From: JBDSTZ01 sp039927975
GTDB lineage: Bacteria > Pseudomonadota > Gammaproteobacteria > Burkholderiales > Burkholderiaceae_D
NCBI GenBank assembly: GCA_039927975.1
Contig: JBDSTZ010000052.1
Span: 1 to 11,565 of the forward strand
Reading direction: 5' to 3'
Length of the DNA: 11,565 bases
The notes below the pieces were generated by a model. The model worked only from the letters and a program-made list of their open reading frames with translations, did no database searches and was not told the DNA's origin. This document shows positions 6,474-11,565 of the stretch, in pieces (position 1 is the first letter of the stretch; every line of letters begins with the position of its first letter). Both the position numbers and the translations under genes were made by a program.

Positions 6474-6590
6474 CAGGCGAACGGCGGATGAAATCTCACG
6501 TTCCCCGGTGGATGCCCACCTTTCGCCGCGGTGTTGGCCGCGTGCGGATGCGGTCAAATACGGCTTTTCGCCAGTTACGTGAGACGTAAT
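6467..6590 (-). ncRNA. ZTP (pfl) riboswitch in the glyA leader
   Basis: The pfl/ZTP riboswitch binds ZTP/ZMP (AICAR nucleotides), which accumulate when 10-formyl-tetrahydrofolate is scarce, and it usually turns on purine and one-carbon genes, including glyA. On the minus strand I see an 8-pair stem P1 (TCTCACGT 6577-6584 with ACGTGAGA 6494-6501). It is followed by the conserved ACTGGCG (6569-6575), a variable GC-rich stem region and CCACCGGGGAACG (6499-6511). After a short linker comes the 3' domain CCGTTCGCCTGGGCA (6470-6484). The order and the conserved blocks match the pfl consensus as I remember it, and glyA is one of its standard targets. Exact ends are approximate. A promoter sits directly upstream. 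Confidence 0.85.
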
Positions 6591-6599
6591 GGAGCCCAA

Positions 6600-6629
6600 A
6601 TTGTAAGGGAAAAGGCCAGTGTTGGGCAA
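6600..6629 (-). promoter_or_regulatory. Probable sigma70-type promoter of glyA
   Basis: On the minus strand TTGCCC (6624-6629) and TACAAT (6600-6605) are 18 bases apart. A transcript would begin near 6593, just before the P1 stem of the riboswitch, exactly where a leader containing the whole aptamer should start. Confidence 0.65.
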
Positions 6630-6689
6630 GGAAACTGCTGCCGGGATGGCAATCCGGGGCCGTCGCCGGGCAGACCTGTACATTTCAGC

Positions 6690-6695
6690 TACAAT
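6690..6695 (+). promoter_or_regulatory. Possible -10 box of ydfG
   Basis: TACAAT lies 68 bases before the ydfG start on the plus strand. No good -35 box is seen at 16-18 bases upstream, so this is a weak call. The 6631-6689 stretch between it and the glyA promoter holds no other feature that I can see. Confidence 0.3.
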
Positions 6696-6763
6696 TTGTC
6701 ACCTCTGTTAAGGCGGGCACCACGACCCGCTCTACGCTCGTCAACCACCCAGGAATCAATACC

Positions 6764-7513
6764 ATGATCGTATTTATCACCGGCGCTTCGGCCGGCTTCG
6801 GCGCGGAAATGGCGCGCGTGTTCGTGCGCAATGGACATCAAGTGATCATCAGCGCGCGCCGCAGGGAGCGGCTCGACGATCTGGCCGCCGAACTGGGCGA
6901 GATGGCGCTGCCGGTCGTCATCGACGTGACGGACAAGAAATCGATCGACGATGCGCTGGCGATGTTGCCGCAGTCGTGGCGCCAGATCGACGTGCTGATC
7001 AATAACGCCGGCCTCGCGCTGGGCACCCTGCCGGCCCACGAAGCCTCGCTGGACGATTGGGAAACCATGATCGCCACCAACTGCAAGGGGCTGGTGACGA
7101 TGACGCGGGCGATCCTGCCGGCCATGGTCGAGCGCGGCAGCGGCCTGGTCATCAACCTGGGATCGGTGGCCGGCGCCTACCCTTACCCGGGCGGCAATGT
7201 GTACGGCGCCACCAAGGCGTTTGTCGACCAGTTCACCCTCAACCTGCGCGCCGACCTGGTGGGCACCGGCGTGCGGGCGACGAATATTGCGCCGGGCCTG
7301 TGCGGCGGCACCGAGTTTTCCAACGTGCGCTACAAGGGCGACGATGCGGCCGCCGCCAAGGTGTACGAGGGCACCACCCCGCTCAACGCCCAGGATATCG
7401 CCGAAACCGCGTTCTGGATCGCCACCCTGCCCCCGCATATCAATATCAACATCATCGAGATGATGCCGACCTGCCAGGGCTTCTCCAACTTTGCGATCAA
7501 GCGCACGCTGTAA
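6764..7513 (+). CDS. ydfG: NADP-dependent 3-hydroxy acid / malonic semialdehyde / L-allo-threonine dehydrogenase (SDR family)
   Basis: The 249-residue classical short-chain dehydrogenase resembles E. coli YdfG along its whole length. The E. coli enzyme reduces malonic semialdehyde and oxidises serine, L-allo-threonine and other 3-hydroxy acids with NADP. The cofactor motif TGASAGFG is at 6-13, with SARRRERL after the second strand as in NADP users. NNAG is at 80-83, and the catalytic residues are Ser134, Tyr147 and Lys151, with the same numbering as in E. coli. PGLCGGTEFSNVRYKGDD and the C-terminal INIIEMMP further mark the YdfG subgroup. The start has an AGGA ribosome site nine bases upstream. 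It is divergent from glyA, whose substrates overlap (serine, allo-threonine). The true physiological substrate cannot be read from the sequence. Confidence 0.93.
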   Translation: MIVFITGASAGFGAEMARVFVRNGHQVIISARRRERLDDLAAELGEMALPVVIDVTDKKSIDDALAMLPQSWRQIDVLINNAGLALGTLPAHEASLDDWETMIATNCKGLVTMTRAILPAMVERGSGLVINLGSVAGAYPYPGGNVYGATKAFVDQFTLNLRADLVGTGVRATNIAPGLCGGTEFSNVRYKGDDAAAAKVYEGTTPLNAQDIAETAFWIATLPPHININIIEMMPTCQGFSNFAIKRTL

Positions 7514-7589
7514 GCGGGCCACCGTCGACAGCGCGGTCGATCGGACGGCGCCAATCGGGGCCGGCGCCAACCGCCATGTATGCACACTC

Positions 7590-7622
7590 CCAAGCTTTGT
7601 GAGAAAGTGTTACAAAGGTTGG
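7590..7622. promoter_or_regulatory. Imperfect hairpin downstream of ydfG
   Basis: CCAAGCTTTGT (7590-7600) pairs with ACAAAGGTTGG (7612-7622) at 10 of 11 positions around an 11-base loop. It starts 77 bases after the ydfG stop. There is no T tract, so a terminator role is doubtful; it may be an operator. A separate GCGCCAACC/GGTTGGCGC pair (7564-7572 and 7617-7625) overlaps it. Confidence 0.35.
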
Positions 7623-7635
7623 CGCTTTGCTATGG

Positions 7636-7662
7636 GGTAACGTCTACTAGCGAGGTGTTACC
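7636..7662. promoter_or_regulatory. GGTAAC-N15-GTTACC dyad upstream of ybgC
   Basis: Six-base perfect arms are separated by 15 bases. A further GTGTTAC at 7607-7613 repeats the sequence at 7655-7661. The spaced GTTAC elements could be sites for a response regulator, but no known consensus is claimed. Confidence 0.25.
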
Positions 7663-7667
7663 GATCA

Positions 7668-7717
7668 CGATTTTTCCGCCATATGTACGCTCGCGTACAT
7701 TCGCGGGATGAAAATCG
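7668..7717. promoter_or_regulatory. Nested palindrome in the ybgC-tol promoter region (candidate operator)
   Basis: The inner palindrome ATGTACGC-TC-GCGTACAT (7683-7700) is perfect. It is framed by CGATTTT (7668-7674) and AAAATCG (7711-7717), whose centre is within about one base of the inner one. The right half lies where the -35 of the promoter ending in TAAAAT (7720-7725) should be. A repressor or activator dimer is a natural reading, but this is inference. Confidence 0.45.
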
Positions 7718-7719
7718 GC

Positions 7720-7725
7720 TAAAAT
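7720..7725 (+). promoter_or_regulatory. Probable -10 box of the ybgC-tol operon
   Basis: TAAAAT, in the context GGCTAAAATG, lies 29 bases before the ybgC ATG, giving a short leader of about 20 bases. The expected -35 position (about 7697-7702) is poor and falls in the palindrome, which may mean that an activator is needed. Confidence 0.5.
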
Positions 7726-7754
7726 GTTTCCCTCCATAACTGATCGTAGCTTTC

Positions 7755-8159
7755 ATGCCCGCAGCATTCGACTGGACAGTACGCGTGTATTACGAAGACA
7801 CCGATGCCGGAGGAATCGTGTACTACGCAAACTATCTGAAGTTTTTCGAGCGCGCCCGCACCGAATGGCTACGCGCGCACGAGATCGGCCAGCAGCAGAT
7901 GCGCGAGCAGCACGGCGCCATGTTCGTCGTGAAAAACGTGCAGATCGACTATCATGCGCCGGCGAAACTAGATGATGTACTAAGATTAACGCTGCAGATC
8001 GACAAGCTGGGCCGCGCGAGCGTGCAGTTCGTCCAGCAAGCCTGGCGTGACGATGTACTGTTGTCGACCGCCCATGTGCGGGTCGGCTGCGTCGACGGCG
8101 CCACGCTGAAACCGCGCTCGCTGCCCCACGCCGCCGCTGCTAAAATGCGTCCCGCCTGA
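7755..8159 (+). CDS. ybgC: Tol-Pal associated acyl-CoA thioesterase YbgC (hotdog fold)
   Basis: The 134-residue protein is a 4-hydroxybenzoyl-CoA-type hotdog thioesterase, the usual first gene of tol-pal operons. YbgC hydrolyses short or long acyl-CoA thioesters and is linked to phospholipid metabolism at the inner membrane; its exact role in Tol-Pal remains unclear. The signature YYEDTDAGGIVYYANYLKFF (13-32) contains the catalytic Asp17, followed by ERARTEWLRAHEIGQ. The length is normal for the family. No strong Shine-Dalgarno precedes the ATG, although the N-terminus matches the family well. tolQ begins 39 bases after its stop. A TAAAAT near its 3' end may add a promoter for tolQ. Confidence 0.95.
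   Translation: MPAAFDWTVRVYYEDTDAGGIVYYANYLKFFERARTEWLRAHEIGQQQMREQHGAMFVVKNVQIDYHAPAKLDDVLRLTLQIDKLGRASVQFVQQAWRDDVLLSTAHVRVGCVDGATLKPRSLPHAAAAKMRPA
8141..8146 (+). promoter_or_regulatory. Possible internal promoter (-10) for tolQ within the ybgC 3' end
   Basis: GCTAAAATG here repeats the TAAAAT context of the ybgC promoter (7720-7725). It lies 53 bases before the tolQ start. The bases at the -35 position are unconvincing, so this is a weak call. Confidence 0.3.
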
Positions 8160-8198
8160 TATTTCACCCGAAACATCCACAGAAACCACCGACTCCCG

Positions 8199-8882
8199 AT
8201 GAACGCAGCCCAAGACCTTTCCTTCGTCGCCCTGATCACCAACGCCCACTTGATCGTGCAGTTGATCATGGCGCTGCTGCTCGTGGTGTCGCTCACCAGC
8301 TGGACCTATATTTTCCGCAAGATGTTCGCGATCCGCGCCGCGCGCACCCAGACGGCGCAGTTCGAGCGCAGCTTCTGGGCCGGCGGCAACCTGCACACCT
8401 TGCACCAGAGCGCGGGCAGCAACCGCGACCAGAGCGGCGCGCTGGCGCGCATCTTCGAAGCCGGCATGGGCGAATTCATCAAGGGCAAGCAAGCCGCGCG
8501 CGACGCGCTCGACATGGGCGCCGTGCTCGACAGCGCTCGGCGCGCGATGCGGGCCGCCTTCCAGCGCGAACTCGACGCGCTCGACATCCACCTGAACTTC
8601 CTGGCCTCGGTCGGCTCGGTGTCGCCGTATGTGGGTCTGCTGGGCACGGTGTGGGGCATCATGAACGCCTTCCGCGGCCTGGCCAACGTGCAGCAAGCCA
8701 CGCTGGCGGCGGTCGCGCCCGGCATCGCCGAAGCCCTGATCGCCACCGCGATCGGCCTGTTCGCGGCGATTCCGGCGGTGGTGGCCTACAACCGCTTCAC
8801 GCACGACATCGATCGCCTGGCGATCCGTTTCGAAAGTTTCGTGGAAGAGTTTTCGAACATCCTGCAGCGCCAGTCGCGCTAA
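8199..8882 (+). CDS. tolQ: Tol-Pal inner-membrane proton channel subunit TolQ
   Basis: The 227-residue protein is the ExbB/MotA-like subunit that, with TolR, turns proton flow into work on TolA, needed for outer-membrane constriction at division. Three membrane helices are visible at about 16-37, 133-157 and 173-198, with a large cytoplasmic loop (40-130). GLLGTVWGIMNAF carries Thr150 and APGIAEALIATAIGLFAAIPAV carries Thr183, the equivalents of the polar channel residues Thr145 and Thr178 in E. coli. tolR follows 21 bases later. The ribosome site before ATG 8199 is weak. Identity is secure from the motifs and gene order. Confidence 0.97.
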   Translation: MNAAQDLSFVALITNAHLIVQLIMALLLVVSLTSWTYIFRKMFAIRAARTQTAQFERSFWAGGNLHTLHQSAGSNRDQSGALARIFEAGMGEFIKGKQAARDALDMGAVLDSARRAMRAAFQRELDALDIHLNFLASVGSVSPYVGLLGTVWGIMNAFRGLANVQQATLAAVAPGIAEALIATAIGLFAAIPAVVAYNRFTHDIDRLAIRFESFVEEFSNILQRQSR

Positions 8883-8903
8883 GCGGGATCGGGGAGACAC
8901 ACT

Positions 8904-9338
8904 ATGGCGTCCTTTTCCAGCAGTCTGCGCGGCGGCCGCGCGCGCAAGTTCAAGTCCGACATCAACGTGGTGCCGTATATCGACGTGATGCTGGTGTTGC
9001 TGATCATCTTCATGGTGATCCCGCCGGCGAACAGCCCCAGCGTGATCAATCTGCCGAGCGCGGAGAAATCGGCGCTGCCGCCGGACGACTACATCCAGAT
9101 CATGTTGAAACCCAACGCCACGCTGTCGATCGGCGTGAACGGCAAGACTGCGGTGGCGCCGCAGGACATGCGCGACCGCAGCGCCCTGCTGCGCCGCCTG
9201 CGCGAGATTCACGGCGAGCATCCCGAGTATCCGGTGATGATCGCGGGCGACCGCGAAAGCAAATACGACGACGTCATCCAGCTCATTTCGGAAGCCAAGA
9301 AGATGGGCATCAACCGCGTGGGACTGGCCACCAAGTGA
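8904..9338 (+). CDS. tolR: Tol-Pal inner-membrane protein TolR
   Basis: The 144-residue ExbD-family protein is the stator partner of TolQ. A basic N-terminus (GGRARKFKSDIN) leads into one membrane helix, VVPYIDVMLVLLIIFMVIP, with the protonatable Asp27 (Asp23 in E. coli) that drives the motor. The periplasmic domain (about 45-144) ends with the usual VIQLISEAKKMGINRVGLATK. A GGGGAG ribosome site lies eight bases before the ATG. It is sandwiched between tolQ (21-base gap) and tolA (16-base gap), consistent with one transcript. Length and motifs are normal. Confidence 0.97.
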   Translation: MASFSSSLRGGRARKFKSDINVVPYIDVMLVLLIIFMVIPPANSPSVINLPSAEKSALPPDDYIQIMLKPNATLSIGVNGKTAVAPQDMRDRSALLRRLREIHGEHPEYPVMIAGDRESKYDDVIQLISEAKKMGINRVGLATK

Positions 9339-9354
9339 AGCGCGTGAGTCCATC

Positions 9355-10284
9355 ATGCAAGCGATGAAACCCGCCACCGCCGGCGGCGTACCCTACCAGG
9401 TGCCGCCCGAACCGCGCCGCTGGCCGTCGATCGTCCTGGCGGCCGCCGTGCACGCCGGCCTGCTGGCCTTCCTCTACATCGGCATCAGCTGGCAGAACAC
9501 CGCGCCGGTCGAGGTCGAGGCCGAGGTGTGGGACATGAAAGTGCAGCAGGCCGCCCCGCCGCCGCCGCCCGAGCCGGAGCCGGTCGAAGCCCCCAAAGCG
9601 GAGCCGGTGCCGGTGCCGAAAGTGGTGCAGCCGAAGGTCGAGGAGCCGGTCGCGCCGAAGACGCCCGACATCGCGCTCGAACGCGAGAAGCGCAAGGCCG
9701 AGTTGAAGAAGAAGGCACTGGAAAAAGAGCTCGAGGAAAAGCAGGAGAAAAAACGCCTGGCGCTGGAAGAGGAAAAAAAGCGCGAGAAGGAATTGAAGGC
9801 CGAATTGAAAGCGCAAAAGCTGGCCGATGAACTGGCCGAGAAGAAGCTGGCGGCCGAAAAAGTGAAGGCCGACAAGCTCGCCAAGTCCAAGCTGGCGGCC
9901 GCCGAACAGAAAAAGCTCGACAAGCTGCGCGAAGACCAGATGCGCCGCATCACGGCCGGCAATGGCGCGAGCGGCGATGCGCCGAAAGCGACGGCGCCGC
10001 GCATCGACAGCGGTTACCTGGCCAGCATTACCAGCAAGATCAAGAGCAGCACCTCGTACGCCGGCGACACCGACGTGCCCGGCAATCCGCGCGTGGTGTT
10101 CAAGGTCGATCAACTGCCCTCGGGCGAAATTGTGTCGGTGAAAAAGATCAAGGGCAGCGGCAACCCCGGTTTCGATGATGCCGTAGAGAAAGGCATTATC
10201 AAATCGTCACCACTACCCAAGAAGAAAGATGGTACGGTAGAACGAACTTTGGAAATTGCCTTCTCGATGAAAGACCTCGATTGA
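9355..10284 (+). CDS. tolA: Tol-Pal energy-transducing protein TolA
   Basis: The 309-residue protein spans the periplasm, linking TolQR to TolB and Pal. Domain I is a single membrane helix (about 24-45) containing AVHAGLL, with His33 equivalent to the conserved TolA/TonB SHLS histidine. A Pro-rich spacer (67-104, PPPPPEPEPVEAP) precedes a Lys/Glu/Ala coiled-coil rod (about 106-198). Domain III (about 215-309) includes YLASITSKIK, NPRVVFKVDQLPSGEIVSVK, SGNPGFDDAVEKGI and ERTLEIAF. The rod is shorter than in E. coli TolA (421 residues). No cysteines are present, so the disulfide of the E. coli C-terminal domain is absent. ATG 9355 is taken as the start, but the ATG at 9364 (codon 4) is equally possible because neither has a strong ribosome site. 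Confidence 0.95.
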   Translation: MQAMKPATAGGVPYQVPPEPRRWPSIVLAAAVHAGLLAFLYIGISWQNTAPVEVEAEVWDMKVQQAAPPPPPEPEPVEAPKAEPVPVPKVVQPKVEEPVAPKTPDIALEREKRKAELKKKALEKELEEKQEKKRLALEEEKKREKELKAELKAQKLADELAEKKLAAEKVKADKLAKSKLAAAEQKKLDKLREDQMRRITAGNGASGDAPKATAPRIDSGYLASITSKIKSSTSYAGDTDVPGNPRVVFKVDQLPSGEIVSVKKIKGSGNPGFDDAVEKGIIKSSPLPKKKDGTVERTLEIAFSMKDLD

Positions 10285-10321
10285 GCCTTTCCGCCACCAT
10301 TCACCTGAACAGAACGGAACC

Positions 10322-11565
10322 ATGAAACTACTCTACTCTTTCGTATTGAGCGCCGGCCTGGTGGCCGGCAGTGCGCAGGCCCAATTGAAGGTCGAGATCG
10401 CCGGCGTCGGCAACGGCCAGATTCCCGTCGCGGTGGCCACCTTCGCCGATGAAGGCGAGGCGCCGGCGCAAATTTCGGCGATCATCCGCGCCGACCTCGA
10501 GCGCAGCGGCGTGTTCAAGGTGATCGATGCCGGCACCGTGCTGTCGGAGACCGCCAATGTCGACTTCGGACAGTGGAAGTCGCGCGGCGCCGACGCGCTG
10601 GTGGTGGGCAGCGTGCAGCGCCTGGCCGACGGCCGCATCGACGTGCGCTACCGGCTGCTCGATACCATCAAGGCGAGCCAGCTGTCGGGGCTCAAGAGAA
10701 CCGAGCAGGCCAAGTACACCCGCTTCACCGCCCACAAGATTGCCGACGACATCTATGAAAAGCTGACCGGCAACCGCGGCGTGTTCGCCACCCGCGTCGC
10801 TTACGTCAACAAGATGGGGCCGAAGGATTTCCGCCTCGAAGTGGCCGACGCCGACGGTGAAAACACCGTGACGCCGGTGCGCTCGAACGAGGCGATCATC
10901 TCGCCATCGTGGTCGCCCGACGGCAGCAAGGTGGTCTACGTCTCGTTCGAGCTGAAAAAGCCGGTGATCTATCTGCAAGACCTGGTGACCGGCAGCCGCA
11001 AGATCATCGCCAACTACAAGGGCAACAACTCGGCGCCGTCGTGGTCGCCCGACGGCACCCGCCTGGCCCTGGCGCTGACCAAGGACCCGGTCTACCAGGT
11101 GTATGTGATGAACATCGACGGCAGCGGACTGCGCCGCCTGACCAACACCACCGGCATCGAAACGGAACCGCAATTCTCGGCCGACGGCCAGAGCATTTAT
11201 TTCACCAGCGACCGCAGCGGCGGCCCGCAGATCTACAAGATGAGCGTCAACGGCGGCACCGCCACCCGCGTCACCTTCAACGGCCCCTACAACATCAGCC
11301 CGCGCGTCTCGCCGGACGGCAAGACGCTGGCCTGGGTCTCGCAGCGCGACGGCCGCTTTTCCCTATACGCGATGGACCTGGCGAGCGGCCAGGAACTGAA
11401 GCTGGCCGACGACGCGACCGAACCGAGCTTCGCACCGAACGGCAAGTATGTGATGTACGCGACCAAGGGCGGCGGACGCACCGGCCTGGCCGTGGTGTCG
11501 GTGGATGGACGCGTCAAGCAACGCCTGAGTATCCAGACGGGCAATATCCGGGAGCCCAGCTGGGG
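10322..11565 (+). CDS. tolB: Tol-Pal periplasmic protein TolB (3' end outside the window)
   Basis: TolB links TolA to Pal in the periplasm. A Sec signal peptide covers residues 1-20 (MKLLYSFVLS to AQA), and the mature N-terminus QLKVEI is where the TolA-binding segment is expected. Residues to about 150 form the N-terminal domain. From about 155 the beta-propeller repeats follow, seen as SPSWSPDG, APSWSPDG, EPQFSADG, SPRVSPDG and EPSFAPNG. The window cuts it after 414 codons at REPSW, normally within about 15 residues of the end, so it is almost complete. ATG 10322 follows a weak ribosome site (ACGGAA) and lies 37 bases after tolA. cpoB and pal are expected downstream. Confidence 0.97.
   Translation, partial: MKLLYSFVLSAGLVAGSAQAQLKVEIAGVGNGQIPVAVATFADEGEAPAQISAIIRADLERSGVFKVIDAGTVLSETANVDFGQWKSRGADALVVGSVQRLADGRIDVRYRLLDTIKASQLSGLKRTEQAKYTRFTAHKIADDIYEKLTGNRGVFATRVAYVNKMGPKDFRLEVADADGENTVTPVRSNEAIISPSWSPDGSKVVYVSFELKKPVIYLQDLVTGSRKIIANYKGNNSAPSWSPDGTRLALALTKDPVYQVYVMNIDGSGLRRLTNTTGIETEPQFSADGQSIYFTSDRSGGPQIYKMSVNGGTATRVTFNGPYNISPRVSPDGKTLAWVSQRDGRFSLYAMDLASGQELKLADDATEPSFAPNGKYVMYATKGGGRTGLAVVSVDGRVKQRLSIQTGNIREPSW

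Noticed and set aside
6365..6499. Longer glyA start at ATG 6499
   Set aside because: The extra 45 residues have no similarity to serine hydroxymethyltransferases and would be encoded in the riboswitch region; ATG 6364 has a good ribosome site.
6365..6600. Glycine riboswitch upstream of glyA
   Set aside because: The conserved blocks match the ZTP/pfl class (ACTGGCG, CGCCTGGGCA) and not the glycine aptamer.
6689..7585. 298-codon minus-strand open frame opposite ydfG
   Set aside because: It is His/Arg/Gly-rich antisense text; ydfG has all catalytic residues in place.
7986..9377. 463-codon minus-strand open frame opposite tolQ and tolR
   Set aside because: It has low-complexity Arg/His/Ala-rich text without any domain, and crosses three real genes.

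Overview
The window looks like chromosomal DNA of a GC-rich betaproteobacterium in the Burkholderiales, most likely Oxalobacteraceae (Massilia, Duganella or Janthinobacterium type). This rests on the glyA-nrdR pair, a pilVWXY1 minor-pilin cluster, ybgC-tolQRAB, the protein sequences themselves and the inverted copies of a CCCGCGCAGGCGGG repeat. The genus is inference. Because of the high GC content many long antisense frames exist, but none looks like a protein.

Left part (1-4287, minus strand): a type IV pilus minor-pilin operon reading pilV-pilW-pilX-pilY1. pilY1 leaves the window at base 1, so only its N-terminal 678 residues are visible. All three junctions are 4-base ATGA overlaps, which suggests strict translational coupling. 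These proteins are expected to form the pilus tip and priming complex.

Middle (4288-6763): a non-coding block with two inverted dRS3/REP-like repeats and a 22-bp dyad, then nrdR (repressor of ribonucleotide reductase genes) and glyA (serine hydroxymethyltransferase), both on the minus strand and separated by a strong GC hairpin. The glyA leader carries a ZTP (pfl) riboswitch. It is followed by two possible expression-platform stems, one of which lies beside the glyA Shine-Dalgarno. A convincing sigma70-type promoter sits just upstream of the aptamer. glyA is therefore expected to be induced when ZTP builds up, that is, when 10-formyl-tetrahydrofolate runs short.

Right part (6764-11565, plus strand): ydfG (NADP-dependent 3-hydroxy acid / malonic semialdehyde / L-allo-threonine dehydrogenase), divergent from glyA. 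Next comes a 241-base control region rich in dyad symmetries, then ybgC-tolQ-tolR-tolA-tolB. These encode the hotdog thioesterase and most of the Tol-Pal envelope machine. tolB is cut by the window end, with probably fewer than about 15 residues missing. pal and cpoB would be expected just outside.

I see no undescribed multi-gene system here: the protein-coding content is conserved core function. What deserves attention is in the non-coding DNA: the glyA riboswitch with its platform, the repeat pair after nrdR, and the nested palindromes in front of the tol operon. No tRNA, rRNA, CRISPR array, insertion sequence or prophage gene was seen.
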